The translations under genes and the position numbers were made by a program. Shown here in pieces: positions 1 through 14,200 of a stretch of DNA of 64,000 nt; within the stretch, counting starts at the first letter, position 1, and the number at the start of each line of letters is the position of its first letter. The stretch spans positions 1,240,001 through 1,304,000 of the forward strand of contig JAEMBT020000009.1 of the NCBI GenBank assembly GCA_018873245.2, read 5' to 3'. The notes beneath the pieces are model-generated. The model ran no database searches and was not told where the DNA came from. It saw nothing but the letters and a program-made list of their open reading frames with translations. The stretch comes from Archegozetes longisetosus (Eukaryota > Arthropoda > Arachnida > Sarcoptiformes > Trhypochthoniidae).

Positions 1-2183
<2,183 letters not shown>

Positions 2184-4610
2184 ATGGATTATCTCTTATA
2201 TAAAATATCGAATAATAAGCTTGTCTCATTGATTATATTAATTTTTATAGTTGCAGTAATTATCGTCTTAAGTTTGAACTGTTTTGATTATGAGGCGAAA
2301 AATTCGATCACGTTCTTTATCAATGAAGAAAACTCAAAGCAAAGTAACGAAGATGATTTCACTCACTTCAAGATCGTCGAAACAAAATACGGAAAAATAA
2401 GAGGAATTAGAAGAAAAGAATTTGGTTTAGAGTTCAATGAATTTCTTGGTATACCATATGCGAGGCCACCGATAAATGAAGTAAGTAAACTAATCGAAAT
2501 CTTCATTAAAGGTAAATCTAAAGCTTTAAACCTTTAGTTAAGGTTCAAAAAACCAGAAAAACCACTGAAATGGTCAAACATAAAGGACACCACCTCTTGG
2601 CCCAACTTTTGCCAACAAATAAATCTTAAACAATACGAATATCTGACTAAAATATTATCCTATAATCTGAGCGAAGACTGTCTCTATTTGAATATTTGGT
2701 CACCAATTAATGATGAAAATAATGTTGGACTATTACCAGTTATGGTCTATATTCACGGTGGAGTATTTGTTTATATGGGATCCAGTTTTGATATATTTAA
2801 CGGTGGTGTTATTACTGGTCTGGGTGATGTCGTATTTGTCACTTTTAACTACAGATTAGGAATGTTTGGATTTCTTGATTATGGAACAGATGATGATAAA
2901 ACTTATGCGCAAAAGAATCTCGGCATATACGACCAAATAATGGCTTTGAATTGGGTTAAAGAAAACGCTAAACGATTTGGAGGTTGTCAATATTTTAGTA
3001 ATATTCGAAAATATAGGACAACTCATAACTTTATTATTAACACTTATAAACATATTACAGAAATTTTTGCACTTCAAATTAAACTTCAATGCTTCTAAAT
3101 TTTTTTTATACAAAGGAGATCCGAATTCGATGACGCTTGTTGGACAATCGGCTGGAGCTATATCTATAGGTCTTTTGATGTCATCACCGATCAGCAATCA
3201 TCTATTTCAAAGAGCAATACTTGAAAGTTCGAGTCCAATGCAATTGAAACCATTCTACCAAATGTCAGATACCAGTCATAAGAAAATTGTCAAACTTTTG
3301 AAATGCAATAGAAATCGGACGGAAGACGAAATCGAATGCCTGAGAAAAGTTCCCGAACAAAGATTGAGTGAAATTCATTGGGCTTTAATGAATGCCAGCT
3401 TTATTAGTTTTGCTCCTTCCATACCGAGTCAAGTATTGCCTCAGCTTCCGAGAGAAGCTTTCGATATCGATGAAGCTGAGAGTGAGATCCTTCAGACAGA
3501 AGTACTTTTAGGTTTGTTTGAATATCGGCTGTCAGTAAGAGTCTTTGACAGCAGTCAAACTATCGAAATGTAGTAGCCAAACAGTGTGACAATTTAAATG
3601 CTTGATTGATTACTTCTAAGAGTTTGACAATTTGGACGCAAATAGTTTAAAATTAGTTTTGACCTCGAACATAGAGTTATTGATTTATTGCAGTCTGTAT
3701 TTTTAGACAAGTCTTTCAGAATGAAATGACACATTTATTTGTCAAATACTATCAGATAGTTTTAAAATTTCTAAGGCTTCCAAAAGTGGAAAATATCAAG
3801 GAAGACAAAATTGTAAACAATCTAACGATTGTTCTGATGAACCAATCTTGATCGTTTCGTTGATATTTTGACACACAAGTTATTTAAAATTTATTACTAT
3901 TACTGTTAATATTGTTATTAGGCAGTAATTCGGATGAAGGAACTCTATTCTTGCATCAGATACTTCCAAAACAGTTTCCATTACAAGAAGATCCAACGAT
4001 TGATAAGGAAGAATTGAGAAACCTTTTGTCACTGCTTAGCTCAAATGTTTATAACATAAGCGAATCTCAATTAAATTCATTGATAGATATTTCACTGGAA
4101 GGCTCTAATTCATCGTTAGCTTTACGAAAACAATTATCAACATTTATCGGAGAATTTCTCTTCAAGTGTCCAGTAATTAAATTCGCAAATGCTTTACAGC
4201 AATGGCAAAACACAACTGTTTATATGTATTACTTCAGTGAGAGATCAGGGCACATGCCCGAATGGATCGGTTCTTCACATTTTGAAGAAACCCAGTTTGT
4301 TTTCGGTCTACCCCTAAGGTACCCGCATTTATATAACAATAAACAGATTGATTTCAGTAAAAGGATTATCAAAACATGGACTCATTTTGCAAAAACTGGG
4401 TAACGAACTCAATTTTCAGTTTGAATATATTTTTTGAACTATTATTTGATTGTGTAGGAAAATGTTACCACAATTAGGAGTTGTTTGGCCTGCCTATAAG
4501 AAGGTAGTAATCAACACTTAGAATTGAACTCGGAAAAGGCTGATATAGGAATAGGACTTAATGAAGACCAATATCAGTTGTTTGAGCTCGTTTTTGAAAC
4601 CATAAATTGA
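2184..4610 (+). CDS. Type II membrane-anchored carboxylesterase, five exons, frame slip near the end
   Basis: Alpha/beta-hydrolase of the carboxylesterase/cholinesterase family, which hydrolyses ester bonds. Exons by splice sites and phase: 2184-2480, 2538-2982, 3116-3511, 3922-4399, 4458-4610; introns are 57, 133, 410 and 58 bp. Residues 14-35 form one hydrophobic segment with no cleavage motif, so the enzyme is probably a signal-anchored ectoenzyme. The catalytic triad is present: Ser in GQSAGA, Glu in GSNSDEGT, His in GSSHFEETQF. The oxyanion-hole motif reads HGGVF instead of the usual HGGGF. In the last exon the frame WPAYKKVVINT stops at 4519-4521, but the neighbouring frame reads LELNSEKADIGIGLNEDQYQ to a stop at 4608-4610, which matches the expected tail of the family. 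One missing base near 4505 would restore a 589-residue protein; otherwise the product is 559 residues. Pseudogene, real truncation or sequence error cannot be separated here. Confidence 0.83.
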
Positions 4611-6496
4611 ATTCTAATTAGATTTTTTAAAGTTTATTTAAGGTTGTTTTTGAATGTGTTGTCGATGTTTGAAAACATGATTGTATTGAATAGATTTTAT
4701 TCATATATTTGATGCAGTTTTAATCTACAAAAATTCAAACTCCATCTGATTTGATCACAACCAAAGATTTTCAATAATTTTGATATGTATCTAAATTTAA
4801 TTTTATATTTCATTATATTCTCAAAACAAAGTACTTATGTTTGTTGAGAATTGATTTTCAATGCTTTTAATAGGTTTTAAAGAAAATTAAAATCGATTTA
4901 ATTTATAAATACTTTAAGGGTTAAAAATGATTTTCAAAATTGTTTGCTTAAATGCATATTTTTGGTATTCTCTGAGGGATAAGAGTTCCTCGAAATCAAC
5001 GACTAAGAGAATAGAAGATTCAATTAAATAAGTGAATAATTTAAGGCATTTATTCATAAAAAGGAATTGAGATCAGTTTGAAAAAGCTTTTGAAAATTTT
5101 ATACTTAGAAATGTAACTTAGATACACTACTTAATTGAGTACAATAGAATTTAAATAAACAAAGCACTGAACTAAAAGGCTTTGCACTATATAAGAGGAA
5201 CTCGCACAAGACTTTTAAGCATGGAAGTCGAAATGTGCTCCTTACCTGACTTGAAACCAAAAAGGCGAGTAAAAACTAAAAGATAAAGACCGAAAACTAG
5301 TATTTAATATTTAGTCATCTAGCCCTTGGTGATATGAGAAAATCTTTTCTAAACTGAATCAGAGTTTGCACATTTTAGAGATTAAATGGTAGCTACACAA
5401 AAATAATTTTTAAAAAATTTATTTAGTTTTGTATGGCTAGTATTCAATCTTTAAAATGTGCAAACTTTGATTCAGTTTAGAAAAGGTTTTCTCATATAGA
5501 AGTTCGTTCTCATAAAGGGCTAATTGACTAAAAATTAAATATTAGTTTTCGGTCTTCATCTTTTAATTTTTATTCCCCTTTTTGGTTTCAAAAGTGAGGT
5601 AAGGAGCACATTTCTACTTCCATTCTTAAAAGTCTTGTGTGAGTTTCTCTTATATAGTGCAAAGCCTTTTCTAGTTCAGTGCTTTGTTTATTTAAATTTT
5701 ACTTCAATTAAGTGGCGTATCCTCGAAATTTAAAAATGGAATAGTAGCAAATTTTTAGTTTAAAAAATATTTTGATCAATTCCATGTATCACACCGAAAG
5801 CATTGAAATCAGTTTGATTCCTCTGTGATAACCACAAAGTTTTTGACTGATCATATCGAGACAACATTAAAGCATTTTATTATATAAATTCCTCCCTGAA
5901 TTAAAATATCTAAACTTAAAGTTTTCTGTTTAGAATTTATCGCTCATTCATCTGATCTAAGATATATTTTTTATCATTTCAAGATATTGATATTTTAATT
6001 TAGATGATTTTGAATTAGATAATTTTCTTCGATAGATATAATGCTTGTTCCATCTATTTATATGGAGGTAGATATGCTAGGTAGATTTATTACAATTATT
6101 GCAACAGAATTTTAATTCAACGCATGAGTTTTAAGCTGACGTATTTGCCCAATGTTTTTTGTCTTATTTTTCAATAAATATGTTATGGTCATCGCTTAAA
6201 GTTTGGGATAGTTATATTTGGGCTCGAATTAGGGTATCTTAGTTGTCGGAAGGATTCGGTACTTCGGTAATTGAAAGCCCATTTTACCCCATTTTCCCAT
6301 ATACTTAAACGCTAATGATAAAATGTTAGAAATCTGTTCACTCTTAAGTAAAAGCAATTGAACTTTTGATATGCTTTCAGTGATTAAATTGTGTCTATCG
6401 AGCATTTATTGCAAATTTAATAAATAAACAAATACTAATCTCATTTTATTGACCTATTATTCAGCTCTTGTATAGATTACGATACTCTTACCTCAT
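4611..6496. other. Intergenic, no gene seen apart from a foldback element
   Basis: AT-rich sequence between the esterase and the tRNA gene. No coding frame of family character was found on either strand. The only structure is the long inverted repeat at 5121-5721, listed separately. Confidence 0.5.
5121..5721. repeat. Foldback element, arms of about 280 bp
   Basis: The first half (from GATACACTACTTAATTGAGT at 5121) is repeated in reverse complement by the second half (ending GTGGCGTATC at 5721), with scattered mismatches and only a short unpaired centre near 5420. Shared blocks include AACAAAGCACTGAACTA and its complement, and GGTAAGGAGCACATTT. It has no coding capacity. This looks like an old MITE or foldback transposon; no target duplication could be fixed. 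Confidence 0.75.
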
Positions 6497-6577
6497 GCAG
6501 TCATGGCCGAGTGGTTAAGGCGATGCACTTGAAATCCATTGGGGATCCCCGCGTGGGTTCGAATCCTACCGACTGCG
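6497..6577 (+). tRNA. tRNA-Ser (UGA)
   Basis: A class II tRNA with long variable arm. A-box region TGGCCGAGTGG, B box GGTTCGAATCC and anticodon loop CTTGAAA (anticodon TGA, serine) are all in place, and the acceptor ends GCAGTC and GACTGC pair. Two stem positions do not pair: the base pair closing the acceptor stem (A7 with C66) and a C-C opposition in the anticodon stem (ATGCA facing TCCAT). A TTTT run at 6596-6599 could end Pol III transcription. No intron. The gene is probably real but slightly decayed or diverged. Confidence 0.88.
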
Positions 6578-9500
6578 AAGATATATGATCAGTGATTTTA
6601 GCACATCAATAAATATTTCAAACTCGTTAGACCTGACAAAATTAATGTCGATTTTGACTCATGGCTTAATCACGGATAATAAATCTAGACATTTTTGATG
6701 AGCTATAGTTCCCGAAGTCTTATCCATTAGTTATGGCTCTTTTATCTTAGACCTGACAGAATTATGGACTTTGATACATGGCTTATATGATCAATTAAAT
6801 AAGTATTATATATTAATATACCATAGGATTCCGAAATTGGTGTGATTTTAATACTAAAAGCAGTTCAATCTTACCGTTAAACAACTTAGATATGAATCTC
6901 TCAGCAAGCACTGAAAAATTTCAATCTGTAAGAACCGACATTCAATGCGGTTCAAGTTACTCCACTCACAAGTACTTTAATCATCTCTATTTGACTGTAA
7001 GGGTTTGTGGGTTTAATTTTAAATTAATGCATTTTATAAGAGATAAGTATATTGGTTACTTGTCGTTTGTGGAATTTATTCCTAGTGCTTAAGGAATACA
7101 CAAAATCTATTACTCAGGTACAGTGTTATACATGTATTGAATTTAAAGCCGAATTTTATGATTAAAATAAGACCATATGAGTTATTAGAATTCAAAATTG
7201 CAACTAATAACAGTTAATAATTTAATTATGATAAAATTATTAAAATTCTTTTATTTCTAAACGATCCATTATTTTCTCGTCATAGTATCTAATCTTGACT
7301 GTGAAATGCAAGAAAAAACTTAATGATAAAAGTCCGATACAGAAATGATTAAAATGAGTGCTTTCAATCATGCTTTCATTGCAAGAGTTGAACTAAATCA
7401 TGAACATTTAACAAGTTTTTCTTCTTTTGGTTTAAATTACTGCCTCACTGGAAAAGTTTCTTAACTACAGCGCTTGATATCGAAACTAAAATGTTTAATC
7501 TACCATTTGAGCGAAGCTTCCAACTCATTTAAATCAGAAAAGCAATGCCACCATAAATAAGAATCCAAAGTAAAAAATTCCCATCATAAGAAGTTATTCT
7601 AGAAAGATCCTAAAATATCTCAGTAATTATTCGAATTTAATTAATTTATTACCCTCTATGTTTCTGAAACGTTGAAAATTTTTCAAAGCCTCATATTCTC
7701 AATGACTCAAATAAGATCTTTAAAGTATTCATAAACTTCATGTAGGATAAACTGGCCCTTATATCAGGAATCAATTATATTAGCGAATAAATGAAATAGT
7801 GTATTCATTTGATATTTTCAATCTTTCGGCATTTCCAATGTCTAATCCAACAAAATAATTCTATTCAAATTAAAATAATTTTATCATTCACCTCTGGTTT
7901 CATTGTGAGAGAGTATTGACCTGAAACACTTTTTATTTAACCAACTAAATCACTCGTTATTTTAGGATCATTTGAGACTTTGATTTATTAGTTTTCGGAG
8001 TACCAACAGAAGGCTTGTTTAAGGGTTCCAATAGTGATATAATTCGTTGCAAGGTTCCAACATATTTATTTTTCATTATAACGCCTTTTATCCTTAGAGA
8101 TATAAACCTTGAATGCCATCTATTCGATAATTCTTTTGCATCATTAATACTTTTGAGCATATTAGCAGTGCGGTACCACATCCAAAATGGAATACTGAAA
8201 TTTAATAAAAAATACTTATTATGATTAAGTTTCACGATGATGTTGTTTTGTCAGTTTACGCTTATTCACTTTCCCAACTGAAATCTAATCAAATCACGCA
8301 GTTTTGGTACTTATATAAACTTTTGATGTTATTTTGAGATATTTCAATTATCGTTCTCAAAATGAAAGCCTAAATCAGATCTTTTAAAATAAGGTTCAAT
8401 CAATGAGCTCCATAACAAACCCCGAATTTTATGCCACTTCTTTCAAGCATGTTTACTCGGGAGTGATATGCTCTTAGTTTTACCAGTGATGATTGCCATG
8501 ATTTAAACGTATCTGTTGCTAATTGATTGGTTTCTCTGTATTGTTTTAATTTTAGCATGCCTAATATTTGATTCTATTCGTATATCGTTTTTATGAAATT
8601 AAGTGCCATATTTTCTTAGAATTAGTTCGCAACTTGTGATAAAGTATGGTTTTGGAGAACAAACTAATAATTCGAGCTTAATGTTTGATCAGCTATTCAT
8701 TTCAATGGTCAAACATAAAGCTTTAAATAGAATGTGTCTTTAAATTTTCATCTGGGGAAGAAATGAATATTATAACTTTTTCATAATGATTTAATTTTAC
8801 TTTTTGAGTCTTTTCAAGAAATTTCCATGATACTTGAAGACATGGAGCTGGTAATAGTTTAGCAATTTTAAATTCATCTTTTTGAATAACTAAAAACGGT
8901 AAAATTGTTTTGACTATGAGATATGCCACGTTTTCTTCAATTTTTCTCGTCTATATTTTTCATTACGTTAATGAAATTTATCATCGTTGACACTATTAAT
9001 AAACATGAAAAGGTTGAAAGATGAATCCATACATGATTTTGACGATGGCTTCTTACAATTTTCAATCTTTAAAATAGAAATACAAAATAGACTAATATAA
9101 TGTTAATATTCTAACGATAGAACATACTTTATAATTTGCCCCCATAATAATTTATTGTGGAGTATCAGGAAATCAACATAAAATATAGTATATGAGTCGA
9201 GATGCTTTGTTAGAATTTGAAATTGCACAGAACTTAAAACTCCACGTATTATCATTGTTAAGTATTATCAAGTTTGAATATTTGCCAGAAATAGGATTTC
9301 CCTTTTCTGCTTCACGTCTTTGAAATTCAGTTGCTCTTGTTCAATAAACATTCAATATGTTCTTGAGTTTTGCTTACATATCAATAATTGTAAGCATAAG
9401 TTCGTGGTGTACTCAAAGATGATACATTTTATGCATATTGATAAACATCGATATACATATAAAACATGTTTTTCACTCATTCTAAATTTAAGCCATGTAT

Positions 9501-11227
9501 TGCACAATATATATCTGCTAACTATTGTCAGTACTTTCAGATGAGAGGTGATTATTAATAAAATTATCGAGAAGTTAACTTATGTGCTCTACATGAAAAT
9601 CGGAATTAATTTGACAGCTTAATTTACTTGTGTGTAGGACACGATTAAGAATATCTATCGGTAAATAATTCTGTGAATATTTTTAATCCCTCGAATTTGT
9701 TTCACGAAAATTAGTACTAATAAATTGAGATGCACTAATAATATAGAAAACAAATGTGAAAATTGGCATAAGAATAACGTGAAAGTACACTGAAAATTTT
9801 GTCAATTATTTAATGAGACTAATTATTTAAAAAATTTTCGATATTGGGTAGAATATGGACTGAGCTCATAGATATCTTTACATATATTCAGATAGCATAA
9901 TAAATCAGTGACTACTACAAGAAATTTGGAGCGACGAGGCCAACAAGTTTTACAACTATAAAAGGCAAGTTATACTTTGTAAGATGCTGAAAAATTTCCA
10001 TACCAATTGAAAAGAAGATCATATTGATTTTCTCTCAAAATTTGGACTTTTAACTAGAAAAGTTTTCGAGATATTTAGGAAATGTATTATTACAGTGTAA
10101 AGAACTACGAATTTCGTCTGTCATAATAAAAATAATCCACGTAAGATCATTGAAATCAAATGAACAATCATTCTGTCAAGCATTGTTTGATTTGCGATCT
10201 TGATAAGAGATTGCGTTTTCCTAAAACTTCAGCTTATGGGAGGATTTTTAGGCTAAGATAAATTTAGGTTAGGGTGGGTTATGTTAGATCACGTATTTTA
10301 CTAATTTTTTTCATCATAGATCGTATAAGATGACTAAAACTTTGTAACTCCTTTTGATCTGACTCAATCGAAAATTTATTAATCATGCTCATCCTAACTA
10401 TAGTACTATCGGAAACTTAAACTACGATAAGTAATTATAGATAAGTTCGAATCAACAAGTAACAGGTCAATTGTTACAAATATTAGTTCATGTTTCAAAT
10501 ACATTAGTATAGATAAGTTAGGAGCTTGCTACTGACAGAACACGATAACATTGTACAGTCGGCAAACTATTTGCCCAATTGCAAACATTACACTTCATGC
10601 GCATAGCTCAACAAACCTGATTCGATCCTTACGTTACTATGATGGGTATAAAAAATACTAGAGGGAATGGGAATGCTAATAATTCAAAGTTGTAGTGTCC
10701 TACCAAATCCCCTATCCAATACCTTGCTTATCACTAGTATTAAAAAGTTTGAATTAAAATTCATCTAACTCTAAAATAAGGAGGCCTCGTCACCCGAATT
10801 TCATATTCCATGAAATCATGAAATTTCATAAACTGCAGAAGCAGCAATCGGCACCTATCGGCTTGGAACCTGGTCCCTCTCTATCAATTTTAATTTCGTT
10901 TCAGGATTTTCAATCGAGGATTGAAAATTTTTGTGCAAAAAATTGCGAAATTAGTGATTATTCGTTTTTTATCATATGTATACTTTTGTATATGCCTATG
11001 AGGAAAACAATTTCATGCTGAAAACTTTGTAAAAATTTCTCTATCTCAATTTACAATTTTCCGACAGTTTTGATTGATAAGCACTTAGGTACATTAGATG
11101 TGGCCCGCAAAGTGTGATAGGCTGCCGATCGCTACTGTGGATTCTTCAACAGAGGAAAGGTGCAGATGTCATAGGTGCAGGTGATCCCAAGCTTATGTAC
11201 ATCAAAAGATATGATTATTTTACATCT
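6578..11227. other. 4.6 kb of AT-rich DNA with no supported gene
   Basis: Only short frames occur here (for example 6892-7092, 8015-8224, 9320-9544), none with family motifs or a convincing splice context. A short direct repeat around GACCTGACA-AATTA (6632 and 6751) lies just after the tRNA. I see no further structure. Confidence 0.5.
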
Positions 11228-14200
11228 TTAGTAAGGATTGATTCTATTCGAGTGAAATAGTCTAAACAAATAAGAGATTATACGAGAGTTATGCCAGACA
11301 TCCGAAACGATATAAGATATTTTGTTCCTATAGTTGTGAACAAACAATTCCATTAAGAAAACAAATATATTAAAAGTGGTGCATGCGATGAAGAATAGAA
11401 ACACTCCTTTCAAATGAGTCATCGTCAACTGTTGAAACTCATGTTGAATTGTATCACGATTTTCTGTAATATCAGGTCCAAAGCCTTTGGGTTTAAGCGA
11501 TTTTCTAACTTCATATTCATAAATACCACTTTCAGTTAAACGGGATATCCTTCAAAAAATTCAAATAAATATTGTAATAAATACCTTATCGATTAATTTA
11601 AAGCTAATTTGTATATATTCAAATAAGATATACATCATATTAAACTTGTTCCTCAGCACATCGCTAGCAGTCGATGTAAACAACACAAAATATGGGTTAA
11701 CTCCAGCCCCAGATTTTGAAATGTGATAATCATCTCCTTCTGAAAGACCAAACTTTTCCTTGAGTTTGAGATTTAATTTATAATAATGCAAAACAATAGC
11801 ATCCATTACAATGACTCCATTATCTTTGAGAACAGATGCAATAAAATCTTCAACCCACTTTTGATCGAAATAAGCGTAGGCTGGATTGAAAAATACAGAT
11901 CTTCTATTAAAATCCGAAGCCATTTCTGACGAACTTGATAAGGTAAACTGATGCATTTCCATTAGATAAGGAGAATATATTCTTGAATGTTTCCAATTGG
12001 GTTTAGTGTATAAGTCATTCCATGAATCGATTCTGTCAATCGGTTGCTTACGGACCAATAGATCCAATAATTTAGCAGAAAATGCAGCCAATAATATAAT
12101 GGTCATTAAAAGCCAAATTCCAGCGATCATTCTTGAGAAGTTTCCAGTAATTCTTCGAGTGAATATATCCGTGAGTAAGACAGATGCGAATTGCCAGAAA
12201 GTTTCCAAGAATATTGATAGACTACGTCTCTTAATACAGAATAGAATCGCAATCAAAATCAGAGAGATTAATGTCCAATAATAGACACGATAATCCAAAC
12301 ATGTAAAGAATCCGAATGGCGACAATTCACCTGAGTTTTGAGAGGATGAGGATCAATAAAATAATTAAACATATCAATTATTAGACTACTATTAGTGATT
12401 TCGAGTTTGATATAGAAATTAATGAGGCATAAATGTTGAACTAAAGCTTATTCAACTTGAATCTGCCTTGGTATGCATCAAGTTTATAAAGAAAGTTTCA
12501 AGCATAGCAATCACAAGTAAAGCCTAATCTCATAAAAGTGAATTTATACTCTAAATTAAAAATTTAAGCTCTGATTCTAACATTAGAAATCACCCTTGAT
12601 CCGAGAATTGGAAATTTTAGTCCAGGATAATTATATTATACTCAAAGCGAAGTGGCTCTATATCACATCTAGCAAATTATATTATACTTTATTCAATGTC
12701 CATTTAAATTAAATTATGAAATATAATCAAATCCATTTGTTTAGGCTCAAAATTTCAGGATTAAGCTTAAGTTCAGAAAAAGGATTAATTTGCATCATTA
12801 ATAAAGAAATAAAATTAATTTCATAATTTACAGACCTTTTCTATTTAAACTCATAATAGAGGCTCTTTCCACGAAACCAATAGAACGTGAGAATTTAAAA
12901 TTAAAGTTTTCGGTTTCAAAATCATAAATAACATATGGGCAATAGGGGAAGAGGATCAGTTGTGGCATTCCTTTGAATTCATCAGAATAATATTGTGCGT
13001 ATTCCAATGCAACATTTTCGTAATCTCGAAAAAAAGACCGGAGTCTGATACTATTTGTAAAGCAAATGAGTAGGAAATTTAATCTACTACAATCTTGAGA
13101 GGATAATATGTACGGAAAGCATAGGGATTGATCTAGTGCTTAGACACCTTAACGAACTTCTTACATATATATTACAGGAAAGCTTCTACGATTCAACAAT
13201 CATAAATTTTCACCACGCCAACACGTATAAGGGATACGCCTACTTGAGTGAATCTGGGCTAATGGGTCTAAGCGGGTTCTCAAGCCCCAACTGTGATACA
13301 TTACTGGATTCATTTCGTCGAACTCAACATTTTGATACCACGCTTGATCACTCCCAACACGAACCTGACCACTTCTGGCAAACTTCGAACGGGAATGGCT
13401 GACAAAACTGAATGATATGTCATTGGCCTCAGGATATCGAGTTGAGTAATTTGATAACTCACTTGATCAATTATCACATGTAGTTCTCGAGATATTTATC
13501 TATGTTTGATTTAGTACCTTGTAGTGAATAAACCTGGATTTTTCGAGTTGTGGCCCAAACATGCCTGATATAAATTAAAGGAGAATAGGTTAGGTTGTGA
13601 AGCTACCTAACCTACTATACCTTATTTAATACCAGGTTTGGTTTGGGTTACAACTTGATAAAGACTAGTTTATCCATTTTAGAGGGGGTTAAAGGGCTTA
13701 GTGGCACCTACAGGCGATGTTAGCATTTCGATAACTGTATGCCGATATGCTGGAGCAATAGGAACTAAAAGTTAAAAATCTCGAGGACTACTTGAGATAA
13801 CTGATCAACTGAAGTATTAATACGCTCAGTTCGATGTACTAAGTCCAACGATATCGCTTAGCTGGATCAGCTACTTCCATCGGAAATTGGCCAGAAGTGG
13901 CCAGGTTCGGATTGGAAGTGGTCAAGTGTGATACCAAAGTGTTCAGCTAAACTAATTGAATCCAATGATGTATCACGCTTGGGGATGAAGGTTGGAAAAC
14001 CTCTTTGATAATCTAGCCTCGATTCACGCATGAGAGTATCCCTAAAATTGGGAAGTGTCAAATATTTGAGTGTACAACTGCATAGGGTGTACTGTGTCCT
14101 GTAGTATATATGAGATATTCAATGATTGTGATCCTTTAGCTATCTAAGAACTGAACCAATCCCTGTATTTTCCGCATTTACTGAATTATACATTAAGAGT

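Noticed and set aside
6892-7092. 66-codon plus-strand frame
   Set aside because: No family motif, no splice context, ordinary length for chance in AT-rich DNA.
7957-8235. Overlapping frames on both strands
   Set aside because: Mutually exclusive and without recognisable features.
13136-13402. Plus-strand frame of 88 codons similar to the minus-strand frame 13867-14061
   Set aside because: The similarity comes from the two arms of a foldback repeat, not from homologous proteins.
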